A DNA stretch of 64,000 nucleotides from JBDHHQ01 sp039586035 (GTDB taxonomy: Bacteria > Gemmatimonadota > Gemmatimonadetes > Longimicrobiales > Gaopeijiaceae), in the NCBI GenBank assembly GCA_039586035.1, contig JBDHLD010000004.1, positions 62,001 to 126,000 on the forward strand, read 5' to 3'. Shown here piece after piece: positions 36,439 to 46,255 of this stretch. The position numbers and the translations under genes were made by a program. Under the pieces are notes generated by a model. That model made no database searches and was not told the origin of the DNA. It saw only the letters and a program-made list of their open reading frames with translations. How positions within the stretch are numbered: the stretch's first letter is position 1; each line of letters begins with the position of its first letter.

Positions 36439-36720
36439 TCAGCCGTCCCCGGCTCCGGACGACGGCGCCAGCCCCTCGAGCGGCACGGCCTCGTCCAGCA
36501 ACATGACGGGGATGTCGTCCCAGACGGGGTAGAGGACCTGTCCATCTTCCCGAACCAGCCCCTGCTCCAACTCCCGCTCCACGACCTGCCCACCGCGGTT
36601 CTTCAACCGCCCCGCGGCGACCTCCGCGTTCAACCGGCCCAGCAGCGCGTCGTCAGCCAATCGAAGGGCCTCTTTTGTCTCGGGACAGACCAGGATGTCC
36701 AGCAGCTCGGGGTCGATCAA
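36439..36720 (-). CDS. Trm112-family small protein
   Basis: A 93-residue protein beginning IDPELLDILVCPETKEAL and ending with YPVWDDIPVMLLDEAVPL, the signature of Trm112/YcaR proteins. In this copy only one Cys of the N-terminal metal site is kept (CPETK against CPxC). I prefer the TTG at 36720, which matches the family N-terminus and has CGGAG 7 bases upstream; an ATG at 36765 would add 15 residues. Trm112 proteins activate methyltransferases in other organisms. It starts downstream of the MscS gene with a short gap. Confidence 0.75.
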   Translation of the reverse strand: MIDPELLDILVCPETKEALRLADDALLGRLNAEVAAGRLKNRGGQVVERELEQGLVREDGQVLYPVWDDIPVMLLDEAVPLEGLAPSSGAGDG

Positions 36721-36774
36721 CGCGGGGCTCCGCTGGAAGGGTTTTTGTCTCAGCCTGCGTGACACTTGACTGTA

Positions 36775-37857
36775 TCATGGTGCTTCGCTCGTCGCGAGCC
36801 TGCCGCCGCCGCCCGTTTGCACGTGCACGGTCTGGGTCGGGAAGGCGAACTCGATCCCGGCGTCTTCGAAGCGTCGGTAGAGCTCCAGGTTGATCCCCTG
36901 CTGCGTTTCCATCAAGGAGAAGTAGTCCGGCACGGTCATCCAGAACACGGTCTCGTAGACGAGGGAGAAGTCCCCGAACGACTTGAAGTGACTGCGGTCG
37001 AACCGGGTGTTCTCCTGAGCCTCGACGGCCTCCCTGATCATATCCGGGATCCGCGCGAGCTTGTCGGCCGGCGTACCGTAGACGACCCCAACGTCGAACG
37101 CCGCCCGCCGCTCGTCCATGCGCTTGTAGTTGCGGATCCGGCTCGACAGCAGGTCGGAGTTGCCGATGACCAGCTGCTCGCCGGTCAGGGACCGGACCCG
37201 CGTGGTCTTGAGGCCCACATTCTCGACAGTGCCCATCGCATCGCCGACGACGATGTAATCGCCCACGACGAACGGCTTGTCGAGCACGATGGAGAGGGAT
37301 GCGAACAGGTCACCCAGAATGTTCTGTACGGCCAGGGCCACGGCGATGCCGCCCACGCTGACGCCCGCCAGAAGGGCGGTGATCTCGATCCCCAGCGTGT
37401 CGAGGGCAATGAGCGCGATGATCCCCCAGATCCCCACCCGCACGACGAACCTCAGTGCCCCCATCGCAGTCGCCATACCGGGGTCTTCCTCTCGGACCCG
37501 CTTCCTGTACCGCTTCAGGCCGTAGTCCACCAGCGACGTCCCCCAGTAGCCCGTCTGGAACAGGAGGCCGAGGATCAGCACCGCCCGGATCCAGCGCCCT
37601 GCCATGTCCGACAGCGTCAGGAACTGCGATCCCGCCCAGACCGCAACGATCAGGACGAACAGCAGCTTGGTGCGATCGACCAGATCCGCCACCAGGTCAT
37701 CGACGTCGTTGGCGGTCCCCGCGGCGAACTTCTTCATCCGGCGAGCTACGACCGCCACGACGATGCGCATCACGATGATGACCGCGAGGCCAGTGCCGAC
37801 GGCCGCGGTCCATCGGCTCAGGGGATTGCCCAGGAGCTCCGTGTCCCAGAAAGACAT
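36775..37857 (-). CDS. MscS-family mechanosensitive channel
   Basis: A 360-residue protein with about five membrane helices. The pore-lining TM3 segment reads ITALLAGVSVGGIAVALAVQN with the Gly/Ala packing pattern of MscS. The soluble beta domain follows (FVVGDYIVVGDAMGTVENVGLKTT), and the cytoplasmic cage domain ends the protein. It would release solutes on hypo-osmotic shock. The extra N-terminal helices make it a medium-size member such as YnaI-type channels. It is followed on the same strand by the Trm112-like gene. Confidence 0.93.
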   Translation of the reverse strand: MSFWDTELLGNPLSRWTAAVGTGLAVIIVMRIVVAVVARRMKKFAAGTANDVDDLVADLVDRTKLLFVLIVAVWAGSQFLTLSDMAGRWIRAVLILGLLFQTGYWGTSLVDYGLKRYRKRVREEDPGMATAMGALRFVVRVGIWGIIALIALDTLGIEITALLAGVSVGGIAVALAVQNILGDLFASLSIVLDKPFVVGDYIVVGDAMGTVENVGLKTTRVRSLTGEQLVIGNSDLLSSRIRNYKRMDERRAAFDVGVVYGTPADKLARIPDMIREAVEAQENTRFDRSHFKSFGDFSLVYETVFWMTVPDYFSLMETQQGINLELYRRFEDAGIEFAFPTQTVHVQTGGGGRLATSEAP

Positions 37858-38074
37858 GATCTCATCCTTCTCGAGTGGATCCTCCGGGCGCGTTCGAAGT
37901 ATGACGCTGGCGCCCGCTGGAGAGCCGTTCCGCGCTGGCGAAGGAGCCGCTCCGGGTCGCCCGGTGGGGACGCCTGAGATCCAATGGCGACCCGCGGGCG
38001 GGAGCAGCGCCGATGAAGGCGGCGGATTGCTCGGTCACGTGACACTACACATGCAGACAACCGGAAACCATACC

Positions 38075-38671
38075 ATGGGCGGCAAGAGCGTTCCCAACTT
38101 TCGAGCGGCCCTACGGCGCTACAACCTCCTCTTTGCGCCGAGCCGGGTCGCTCTGGGGTTCGTCCTGCTGGGACTCACGAGCGGCTGTGGCTCGGCTGCC
38201 GGCGCCGGTGCCGAGGTTGGAACCGAAGAGGACGAGTCCGTACGGACCTCGTCCGCCATCGTCGGCGATGAGGCAGGGATGGCGGACGATCAGGAAGGTC
38301 CTGGCCGCGGCATGGCCTGGGTGATTCTGGGGGCCGATACCGTGACCGCCGAGGTCGCGGCGTCCGCGGAAGAGCGGCGGCAGGGTCTCATGTACCGTGA
38401 GGAGCTTCCGGACGGCACCGGCATGCTGTTCGTGTTCCCCGACGAGGCCGTTCGGTCCTTCTGGATGCAGAACACCTACATCGCCCTGGACATCGCCTTC
38501 CTCGACTCGCGCACCCGCATCGTGGACATCAAGCAGATGGAGCCCGAGAGCACGGAGCTCCACGATTCATCGGCACCGTCGATGTTCGCGCTCGAGGTCC
38601 GGAAAGGCTGGTTAGAGGAGAACGGCATTCGGGTGGGCCTCCAGGCCGAGATCGTCTTCGGAGCTCGATAG
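38075..38671 (+). CDS. DUF192-family lipoprotein
   Basis: A 198-residue exported protein with a lipobox LTSGC and an acidic linker, then the DUF192 domain: VTAEVAASAEERRQGLMYREELPDG is its hallmark, followed by GMLFVFPDEAVRSFWMQNTYIALDI. Function in the family is not established. The ATG at 38075 is preferred; an in-frame ATG at 38051 would add 8 residues. The 217 bases upstream to the MscS gene hold no gene; a TCACGTGA palindrome lies at about 38035. Confidence 0.85.
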   Translation: MGGKSVPNFRAALRRYNLLFAPSRVALGFVLLGLTSGCGSAAGAGAEVGTEEDESVRTSSAIVGDEAGMADDQEGPGRGMAWVILGADTVTAEVAASAEERRQGLMYREELPDGTGMLFVFPDEAVRSFWMQNTYIALDIAFLDSRTRIVDIKQMEPESTELHDSSAPSMFALEVRKGWLEENGIRVGLQAEIVFGAR

Positions 38672-38747
38672 TCCCTTCGTCGGCCTCGACTCGTTTGCCC
38701 AGGTCGGGGCGGCGAGGCTCGACCGGGTCGTTGCGGGTGCTGAGCCG

Positions 38748-39899
38748 CTAGAGGTCCCTCACCTCTCGGAGCACCTCCAGCAGCGCCTCGACGTCCCCGG
38801 AATCGTTGTACAAGTGGGGCGATACCCTGAGCGAGCTGCCGCGGAGCGAAACGATGACGTTCTTTCGAGCCAGCGCGTCCCGGACCGCCCGCAGGTCCAG
38901 GCCGGCCGGCATCCTGACGCCGAATAGATGCGGAGAACGATAGGCCGGCTCCTCCACGCCGTACCCCAGCTCCGCGGCCTCTACCAGCATGTCCCGCGTG
39001 AGGTCCTCGGTGTAGCGCTGGATTGCCTCGGGCTTCCACTCCAGCACGAGCTTCAGCGATGCGACCTGCATGGGCACCAGCACGAAGTTGCTGCGCTCAC
39101 CCACGTCGAAGCGGACCGCCCCCGGTTGGTACTCGTCCACGTACTCGACCAAGCCCTTGAAGTCCTCGCTGCCCTTGCGGGCGATCCACGTCTCCTCGAG
39201 GGGGATGCCGTCATCGAATCGGGGACCGAAGTAGCTCAGGGCCACGGCGTACGGGCCCAGCAGCCACTTGTAACCTGCGCAAATGAGCGCGTCCGGCTGC
39301 ACCGCCTCCACGTCGAAAGGGACGGCTCCCACGGACTGCGTGCCGTCCACCACGAGGGCCGCACCCACGTCCCGCGCTCGGGCGCCGATGGCCTCGAGGT
39401 CGAAGCGCGTTCCGTCGGTCCAGTGGACGCTTCCGAGAGCCACCACGGCCGTATCGGGCCCGATGGCCTCGAGGAGGCGGGCGTTCCACTCCCTCCCCCG
39501 CTGCTCGGTGTCGGGCGGATCCACCATTACCGCGATCCCTCCCTGCCGGGCTGCGGCGCTTCGCCAGCTGTACACGTTGCCGGGGAACTGCTCTCCCGCC
39601 ATGACCACCTTCCGGCCAGGACCGAGGGACAGGTTCCGGCACGCGGTCGCGACTCCGTACGACGCGGACGGCATGATGGCGACTCGTCCCGGATCCGAGC
39701 TCACGAGCCGCGCGAACAACGACCGTAGCTCGTCGCTGTCCCGGAAGAAGTCCTCCGGTACGATTCCGACGGGATTGCGCTTCCGGCGCAGGCAGCGGAT
39801 TCCGACCTCCTCGGTGACCCGCGGTAACGGACCCATGTACGCACAGTTGACGTAATGGAGATCTGGTGGAAGGCTGAAGGCGTCCTTCTGGCTGAGCAT
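38748..39899 (-). CDS. Class-V-fold PLP-dependent aminotransferase/lyase
   Basis: A 383-residue PLP enzyme of the isopenicillin-N-epimerase/cysteine-desulfurase group. The cofactor Lys lies in CAGYKWLLGPYA, the conserved Asp in VVDGTQSVGAV, and the aromatic start LHYVNCAYMGPLP is typical. No Cys of the desulfurase active loop is obvious near the C-terminal third, so sulfur transfer is less likely than amine or beta-elimination chemistry. The ATG at 39899 gives family length. Neighbours give no pathway hint. Confidence 0.88.
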   Translation of the reverse strand: MLSQKDAFSLPPDLHYVNCAYMGPLPRVTEEVGIRCLRRKRNPVGIVPEDFFRDSDELRSLFARLVSSDPGRVAIMPSASYGVATACRNLSLGPGRKVVMAGEQFPGNVYSWRSAAARQGGIAVMVDPPDTEQRGREWNARLLEAIGPDTAVVALGSVHWTDGTRFDLEAIGARARDVGAALVVDGTQSVGAVPFDVEAVQPDALICAGYKWLLGPYAVALSYFGPRFDDGIPLEETWIARKGSEDFKGLVEYVDEYQPGAVRFDVGERSNFVLVPMQVASLKLVLEWKPEAIQRYTEDLTRDMLVEAAELGYGVEEPAYRSPHLFGVRMPAGLDLRAVRDALARKNVIVSLRGSSLRVSPHLYNDSGDVEALLEVLREVRDL

Positions 39900-40120
39900 G
39901 GATGTCCGGGTCGGGCTGAAGGGGGTGTGGCCTCGCACGGCGGCACCCTCCTCGAGCGGAGGCCGACGCCGAGGTGGCAACCTACGGCCGAAGTCCGCGA
40001 GCGACCAAGTGGCGGACCGCTGCTGCGACGCACGACAACCGATCGCGGCAGCCGTCGCCGACAACAGCGGTAAGCAGGCTAGAAAACGGTAACCGCTCCG
40101 TCCTGAATCCGGAGATGATC

Positions 40121-40813
40121 GTGCGGTTCTTTCGCCGTCGGAAGAAGCAAGGCGCCTACGCGAATCCCCGTCATTGGTGGGACAAGGTCTACGACGCCAT
40201 GCACCCCCACTCCGCCAGTGGGCACATCGGCCTCACGGTCGAGCAGAACCTCGCGGAGTTCGAGGTTCGCTGGGACGTGGTCGGAGGAGCGGTGGAACGG
40301 TTCAGGAGCGCCGACCATCATACGCTCCTGGACGCCGGGTGCGGAAACGGCCTGTTCACCAGCCGCTTCCTGGAGATGGGCTTTGCCGTGACGGGCTTCG
40401 ACTTTTCGAGCCGGGCCATCGCCGCCGCCCGCCGCCACGTCGGCCCGGAGGTGGAGCTCCACGTGGCCGGCGTCGACACCTTCAGCGTCGACAGGACTTT
40501 CGATTTCGTCGTGAGCTCGGCCGTGATGATGGTGATTACGGATGACGTCGTCCACGCCGACGGCCTCCGGAACCTGGCCGGGATGGTGAGTCCGGGTGGC
40601 CATCTGATCATCGAAGAGTACCTGGTGCCCCACCATGAGGTGTCGTCCGGTCCGCCGACCGCGTCCGAGATCGTACGTTGGCGGTCGCTGGCCACATACG
40701 AGGAGCTGTTGGCGGAGTCGCCTCTCGAGCTGGCCGACAAGGTCGACTTCACGACCCCCCACGGGCAGCAAGATCGGTGTGTCCTCGTCTACGCCCGGCC
40801 CAGGGTTGGCTGA
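40121..40813 (+). CDS. Class I SAM-dependent methyltransferase
   Basis: A 230-residue methyltransferase with motif I LLDAGCGNGLFTSRF, the acidic residue in VTGFDFSSRAI, and a motif with FDFVVSSAVMMV. Substrate class is unknown. I prefer GTG 40121, which has GGAG 6 bases upstream; the ATG at 40115 sits too close to that box. It is followed after 85 bases by the SGNH-like membrane protein gene on the same strand. A short-chain metabolite or quinone-type target would be typical of this subfamily, but this is not shown. Confidence 0.82.
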   Translation: MRFFRRRKKQGAYANPRHWWDKVYDAMHPHSASGHIGLTVEQNLAEFEVRWDVVGGAVERFRSADHHTLLDAGCGNGLFTSRFLEMGFAVTGFDFSSRAIAAARRHVGPEVELHVAGVDTFSVDRTFDFVVSSAVMMVITDDVVHADGLRNLAGMVSPGGHLIIEEYLVPHHEVSSGPPTASEIVRWRSLATYEELLAESPLELADKVDFTTPHGQQDRCVLVYARPRVG

Positions 40814-40898
40814 GGATTCCGGCGAGCGGCCGCCGCCTGTCCACGAGTCGGGGAGCCGCAACCGTGGCGAGCGGCTCGGGAACGCGCCAGGCTAGCGT

Positions 40899-42380
40899 AT
40901 GGACCAGAACGTCGTAAGGGTGGCCCGCGTCGTCCTGTGGGCGGGGGTGGCGGCGGGGACGCTCGCCCTTCTCTACGCGCTGACCGACGTCGAGGGAAAG
41001 CTGGCAAGCCCAGGAAGCCTGGTCCTCTTCTACCTGGCGCCGGCGCTGCTGGTCGGCGCCATGGTCCTGACCTTGCGAGCGTCTGGAGAGGTGCAGGTCA
41101 ACGTCGCGCTCCTGCTGATCTCCACCGGATTCGCGGTCTACGGAGCAGAGGCCGTCCTCATGTACCTCGTGCGGCCTCGCGACACGGCCGGCTTGCCGGC
41201 GGCGGTCGCGGACTCCGCCTGCCCGGTGGGACTCGAGTATCGACCGTGGTGCCTCCAGGTTGTCGCGGCGGGCGGAGAGTTCGATCCTCGCACCAAGCTC
41301 CAGGTCATCGAAGACCTCGAAGCCACCGGACGAGCTGCCTTGCCGAGCTTCGACGCGCAGAGCGTCGAGAAGGCCCCGCCGCTCCTTGTCCAGGGCCGTG
41401 AGCTGCTTCCTCTCGCCCCAGGGGTCGCCGGGCGCCTCATGGTCCTCTGCAACGAGTGGGGGGATTGGTTCTGGTACGAGGCCGATGAGCGCGGCTTCAA
41501 CAACCCGCCCGGCCTCCATCGCCCGGACTCCGTCCGGGTCGCGCTGGTGGGTGACTCCTACGTGGAGGGGTGGTGCGTGCCACCTGAGCAGACCGTGGCC
41601 GCCGCGCTCCGCTCCCGGATCCCGGCCACGGTGAGCCTGGGCGTGTCGGGCAGCGGGCCACTCTGGCAGCTGGCCGTGCTCCGTGAGTACGCGCAGCCCC
41701 TTCGGCCCGACCTCGTGGTCTGGTTCTTCTACGAGGGCAACGACCTGTTGGACCTGGCGGGAGAGCGGGATCAGGAACTTCTCGTGCGGTACCTCGAGCG
41801 TGGCTTCGCCCAGGGTCTCGGCGCCGCGCGGCCGGCGCTGGACCAGGCCCTCGTGAGCTGGGTCCGCGAGCTTCGGGAGCAGGAGGTGGCGAGACGGCAC
41901 GAGTGGACCGAGGCGCGCGAGCAGTGGCGAGGTCAGCTCCGCAATCACCCCCTGCTTCGTTGGCTCAAACTGTGGGAGCTCCGTCAGGCGATCGGAAGGA
42001 TCGGCGTCGAAGCGGTCCCGGAGCCACACCCATGGGATCCCGACCTGTTTCGGGCCATCCTGGAGCGAGGCCGCGATGACGTGGGTTCATGGGGGGGCGA
42101 GTTGGTCATCGCGTATCTACCGGCCCGGGAGCGGTTCTCCGACGACGCTGGTCCCAACCCTCACCGCGACGAGATCCTGGCCCAGATCGCCGCCGCGCAG
42201 GTCCCCCTCGTCGACATGGCACCCGTCTTTGCAGGCCACCCGGACCCCCTGTCGCTCTTCCCGTACCGCGTGCTCTCCCACTACACGGAGGAGGGGTACC
42301 GTCTCCTGGCCGATAGCCTCGCGGCCTGGATCGAGCGAGCGGAGAGCGCCCGACCCGCGCCGCGCCAGAACGAGCGGTAG
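40899..42380 (+). CDS. Membrane protein with SGNH-hydrolase-like domain
   Basis: A 493-residue protein with three N-terminal membrane helices (residues 9-27, 38-58 and 67-90) and a large extracytoplasmic or cytoplasmic part. The SGNH block I reads LVGDSYVEGWCV, with the nucleophile Ser near residue 217, and the C-terminal SHYTEEGYRLLADSL fits the catalytic His block. The Gly and Asn blocks are less clear (SGSGPLWQL, FYEGNDLL). Such proteins often act on acyl groups of cell-surface polymers. I do not recognise a closer family. Confidence 0.72.
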   Translation: MDQNVVRVARVVLWAGVAAGTLALLYALTDVEGKLASPGSLVLFYLAPALLVGAMVLTLRASGEVQVNVALLLISTGFAVYGAEAVLMYLVRPRDTAGLPAAVADSACPVGLEYRPWCLQVVAAGGEFDPRTKLQVIEDLEATGRAALPSFDAQSVEKAPPLLVQGRELLPLAPGVAGRLMVLCNEWGDWFWYEADERGFNNPPGLHRPDSVRVALVGDSYVEGWCVPPEQTVAAALRSRIPATVSLGVSGSGPLWQLAVLREYAQPLRPDLVVWFFYEGNDLLDLAGERDQELLVRYLERGFAQGLGAARPALDQALVSWVRELREQEVARRHEWTEAREQWRGQLRNHPLLRWLKLWELRQAIGRIGVEAVPEPHPWDPDLFRAILERGRDDVGSWGGELVIAYLPARERFSDDAGPNPHRDEILAQIAAAQVPLVDMAPVFAGHPDPLSLFPYRVLSHYTEEGYRLLADSLAAWIERAESARPAPRQNER

Positions 42381-42474
42381 CCCGGTCGGCTCTGGACCTG
42401 CCCTCCCGGAAGCGCCGCCCCAGGGCTGCTGCCGCCCCACCAGAGCCACCAGGCCCCTGACGGCGTAGTCCGGG

Positions 42475-44367
42475 CTAGGAGCGTCGACTCGCTTCGCCGG
42501 GCGCCGCACGCCAGAACGCGAGGCCCACGATCGCGAAGCCTACCAGGTCGCTCACCCACCCGGGCATCATCAACGCCAAAGACGCCAGACCGAGGAAGAC
42601 GCGCTCCCAGAGAGCCAACGGACGTCGCGCGAAGCCCATGGTGCTCGCCGCCAGCGCGATGACGCCCACGACCGCCGTGGCCAGGGCCACGAGGATCTCG
42701 GCAATGCCCCCATCCAGCAGCAAGGGGGGGCCGTACACGAACATGAACGGAACGAGGAAGCCCGCGGCCGCCAGAGTCATGGCATACCCGGCGGTGCGGA
42801 GGGGCGGCGATCCGGCGATTCCGGACGCCGCGTAGGCGGCGAGGGAGACGGGCGGCGTGACGTTCGAGATGCAGCCGAAATAGAAGATGAAGAGGTGCGC
42901 CGCCAGCAACGGTACGCCCAGGTCGACGAGCGCCGGCGCCCCGAGCGCGGCCAGCACGACGTAGGCGGCCGTCGTGGGCAGGCCCATGCCCAGCACGATG
43001 GATCCCGCGGCCGTCAGCAACAGGGCGATCGGCAGCTGTCCGCCTGAGACGGTCACGATTAGCTCCGACATGCGGAGCCCGATCCCGGTCAGGGACGCGA
43101 CGCCCACTACGATTCCCGCCGCTGCACAGGCGGCGGCCACCTGGACGGTCCCGCCGGCCGCGGCTACGACGGCGCGCCTCAGGTCCTCCGCCGAGGGGCG
43201 TGTGCGACGGCCCAGGAAGGCCACCACGGCTGCACTGGATACACCCCAGAAGGCCGCCCGCATGGGCGATCGACCCATGACCAACAGCAGCACGATGGCT
43301 CCAAGCGGGATCAGCAGATGGAGGCGCGGCAGGACCGGCTCCCGCTCCCCCTCACGGTCCGGCTCCAGCCCCATGCGCCCGGCCCGGAAGTGGATGGCCA
43401 TGACCACGGCGACGTAGTACAGGACCGCCGGAATCACCGCCGCCGCCGCCACCTCCACGTACGGGATGTTCGTCCAGGTGGCCAGGATGAAAGCGCCGGC
43501 GCCCATGACGGGTGGCATGAGCTGCCCCCCCGTGCTCGCCGCGGCCTCGATGGCCCCGGCAAAGTAGGGCCTGAACCCGGCGCGCTTCATGAGCGGAATG
43601 GTGAACGTACCGGTCGTCACCACGTTCGCCACGGCGCTCCCGGACAGGGAGCCCATGAAGGCGCTGCCGATGGCCGCCGTCTTGGCCGGTCCCCCTCGCG
43701 TTCCCCCGGCCACCCGATTGGCCAGACCGATGAGCAGGGTTCCGCCGCCCGCCACGTCCAACACGGCGCCAAACAGGATGAACAGATAGACGAAGTCGGC
43801 CGAGACCCCCAGTGGTACGCCCCAGATCCCTTCGGTGGAGAGGTACAGGTGCTCCACCAGCCTGGTCGCGCCGTACCCGCGGTGAGCCAGCGCCCCCGGC
43901 AGGTAGGGACCGGCCGCCGCATACACCAACGCCAGGACGGCCACGGCGACCAGGCCCCACCCCGTGGTTCGCCGGGTGAGCTCCAGTACCACCAGGACGC
44001 CGAGCACGCCGAGGGCCAGGTCGGCCCCCGTCGGAGAGCCCGTCCGGCGAACCAGCTCCTCGTGCTGGGTCACCAGATAGAGGAAGCTCACGACCGACGC
44101 CACGACGAGCAGGGGCGCGAGATAGCCAGCCCACCGGCTCCTCACGCCTCCCTCACCCGTGGCCGACCTCCGGACCCCAAGGCCCAGGAAGCCCATCGAG
44201 GCCATGAGCGCCAGGTGCACGGGCCGCTGGACCAGCGCGGTGAAGGGCGCCACCCCCGCCGCGTAGAGGTGGAAAGCGACCGCGGCGACCGCCAGCGCCG
44301 AGATCAGCGGGCCGGCAGCGCGGGAGAGCCAGCTCTCCCGCGTCACGCCCGTCTCGTCAAGGGCCAC
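42475..44367 (-). CDS. TRAP transporter permease, fused small and large subunits
   Basis: A 630-residue membrane protein with an N-terminal four-helix DctQ-like part and a C-terminal twelve-helix DctM-like part. It shows the family pattern GSLSGSAVANVVTTGTFTIPLM, GAFILATW and GMGLPTTAAYVVLAAL. Such 4TM/12TM fusions belong to TAXI-type TRAP systems, which take up carboxylates with a separate binding protein. No TAXI receptor is in the window. I chose the GTG at 44367; a GTG at 44424 would add 19 residues. The gene lies 95 bases downstream of the D-aminoacylase-like lipoprotein, hinting at uptake of its products. Confidence 0.92.
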   Translation of the reverse strand: MALDETGVTRESWLSRAAGPLISALAVAAVAFHLYAAGVAPFTALVQRPVHLALMASMGFLGLGVRRSATGEGGVRSRWAGYLAPLLVVASVVSFLYLVTQHEELVRRTGSPTGADLALGVLGVLVVLELTRRTTGWGLVAVAVLALVYAAAGPYLPGALAHRGYGATRLVEHLYLSTEGIWGVPLGVSADFVYLFILFGAVLDVAGGGTLLIGLANRVAGGTRGGPAKTAAIGSAFMGSLSGSAVANVVTTGTFTIPLMKRAGFRPYFAGAIEAAASTGGQLMPPVMGAGAFILATWTNIPYVEVAAAAVIPAVLYYVAVVMAIHFRAGRMGLEPDREGEREPVLPRLHLLIPLGAIVLLLVMGRSPMRAAFWGVSSAAVVAFLGRRTRPSAEDLRRAVVAAAGGTVQVAAACAAAGIVVGVASLTGIGLRMSELIVTVSGGQLPIALLLTAAGSIVLGMGLPTTAAYVVLAALGAPALVDLGVPLLAAHLFIFYFGCISNVTPPVSLAAYAASGIAGSPPLRTAGYAMTLAAAGFLVPFMFVYGPPLLLDGGIAEILVALATAVVGVIALAASTMGFARRPLALWERVFLGLASLALMMPGWVSDLVGFAIVGLAFWRAAPGEASRRS

Positions 44368-44462
44368 GCTGTCCGACGCCGTTCGGAACCCTGGAGACGA
44401 GCCTACGGTTCGAGGCCACACCACGCGACCGAAGCGGGCCCGGACGCCGCCATGTCGTCACG

Positions 44463-46184
44463 CTAGCCGCCGGCACCGGACCACCCCGGACCGCGCACCA
44501 CACGCCCCGGCGTGGCCCCCGTATGCTCGCCGTCGGCCAGGACGAGGGTGCCGTTGACCAAGACGTGGACGACGCCGGTGGAGTATTGGTGCGGCTCCTC
44601 GAACGTAGCGTGGTCGCTGATCGTCTCGGGGTCGAATACAACCACGTCGGCATAGTACCCCTCCGCCAGCAATCCCCGATCACGAATTCCCAGATTCGTC
44701 GTCGACAGGGAGGTCAATCGGCGGATCGCTTCTTCGAGGGGGATTACGCCCTTTTCCCGCACGTACCTGCCCAGGAGGCGTGCGAAGTTGCCGTAGGCGC
44801 GGGGGTGTGTGCTCTGGTCCGTGAAGGGCGGCTCCGTGGCCATGGAGGCTGCATCGGAGTCGAAAGAGACCCAAGGCCGTGCGATCTGTTTCTCGATGTT
44901 CTCTTCGGACATGAGAAAGTAGACGACCTGGACACGGGTGCCGTCCTCCACCACCAGGTCCATGGCGGTCTCCTGCGCGGACTTCCCTCGCTCCGCCGAC
45001 ACGTCGGCCAGGGTACGGCCGATGTAGTGCCTCAGCTCGGCGTTCCTGAACCCCACCAGCAGCGTGCCCTCCGGCCCGGCGGCCTGCATCAGGTTCTCCC
45101 AGTCGTTCTGGTCGGCTACCATCTCTTCGGCGACGCGCGCGCGGACACCGGGATCCCGCAGCCGCTCGGCCCAGGCGTCGTAGCCGCCCTCCTGGACCCA
45201 GGGAGGCATGGCGGCGTCCAAGCCGGTCGACCCCGCGGGATACGTGTACATGTCGGCCGTGATGCGGAGCCCCTCGGCCCGGGCCGCCTCCACCATCTCG
45301 ATCACCCGGTCCATCTTGGCCCAATTCTTCTGGCCGCCGGCCTTCAAGTGGTAGATCTCGGCGGGCAGCCCCGCCTCTCTCGAGATCGTGATGAGCTCGT
45401 CGACCGCCTCCAGGAGCTGGTTCCCCTCGCTCCGCATGTGGGAGATGTACATCCCTCCGTACTCGCCGGCGACGGCGGAAAGCGCGATGAGCTCCTCCGT
45501 GTCGGCGTAGAAGGCCGGCGCGTAGATCAAGGAAGAGCCGATGCCCATGGCCCCTTCCCCCATGGCAGCATGGACGAGCTCCAACATCCGTCCCAGCTCG
45601 TCCTCCGTGGGCGGGCGATCTTCGTATCCGATCTCGTGGACCCGGGCGGTGGTCGCGCCGAGGAACGAAGCCACGTTCGGGGCCACGCCCTTCGTCTCGA
45701 GGAAGTCCAGATACTCCCCGAGCGTGGTCCACGGCACCTCGAGCTGACCTCCGAGGAGCTCGGCCGCCGCCTCCTCCGACCCCACGAAAGCCGCGAAGTC
45801 GTCCAGGAAGTCAACCTTCATCTCATCGTTCAAGGGACCCATGGAGGCGCCTTCGCCGAACACCTCGAGGGTCACGCCCTGCCGTATGTCTCCCTGGGAT
45901 CGGCCGTCGACGATCAGCGACTCCGTGGCCCACGACAGCATGTTCACGAAGCCTGGAGACACTGCCATGCCCGAGGCGTCGATGGTGGTGGCGGCCTGGG
46001 CACCCGACAGGTCGCCCACGTCGGCCACACGGTCGCCCACTATGCCCACGTCGCCCGGGTAAGGCGTCTCACCCGTTCCGTCGTAGACGATGCCCCCGCG
46101 GATGAGCACGTCGTAGCGGGGCGCATCCGCGCACCCTGCCGCCACCGACAACAAGCAGGCGAGGATCAGCCGAAGTCGTTTCAT
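44463..46184 (-). CDS. N-acyl-D-amino-acid deacylase family lipoprotein
   Basis: A 573-residue amidohydrolase with a lipoprotein signal (LACLLSVAAGC, lipid Cys18), so it is surface- or periplasm-anchored. It is a paralogue of the enzyme at 4619-6313: YISHMRSEGNQL, EIYHLKAGGQKNW, and SFDSDAASM for the late Asp. The metal-binding His-x-His of the first strand is not kept: the segment reads PGFVNMLSWATES where the other copy has HSHADLS. The Cys-loop reads VFGEGASMGP. Active-site loss is possible, or a different mechanism. It heads an operon with the TRAP permease. Confidence 0.83.
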   Translation of the reverse strand: MKRLRLILACLLSVAAGCADAPRYDVLIRGGIVYDGTGETPYPGDVGIVGDRVADVGDLSGAQAATTIDASGMAVSPGFVNMLSWATESLIVDGRSQGDIRQGVTLEVFGEGASMGPLNDEMKVDFLDDFAAFVGSEEAAAELLGGQLEVPWTTLGEYLDFLETKGVAPNVASFLGATTARVHEIGYEDRPPTEDELGRMLELVHAAMGEGAMGIGSSLIYAPAFYADTEELIALSAVAGEYGGMYISHMRSEGNQLLEAVDELITISREAGLPAEIYHLKAGGQKNWAKMDRVIEMVEAARAEGLRITADMYTYPAGSTGLDAAMPPWVQEGGYDAWAERLRDPGVRARVAEEMVADQNDWENLMQAAGPEGTLLVGFRNAELRHYIGRTLADVSAERGKSAQETAMDLVVEDGTRVQVVYFLMSEENIEKQIARPWVSFDSDAASMATEPPFTDQSTHPRAYGNFARLLGRYVREKGVIPLEEAIRRLTSLSTTNLGIRDRGLLAEGYYADVVVFDPETISDHATFEEPHQYSTGVVHVLVNGTLVLADGEHTGATPGRVVRGPGWSGAGG

Positions 46185-46255
46185 CGTCCCCTCGGGGATT
46201 GCGGTTCATGGGGGTGCGGTCGGCGCATCCCCCCGGGCAGCCGTGAGACACTCGA

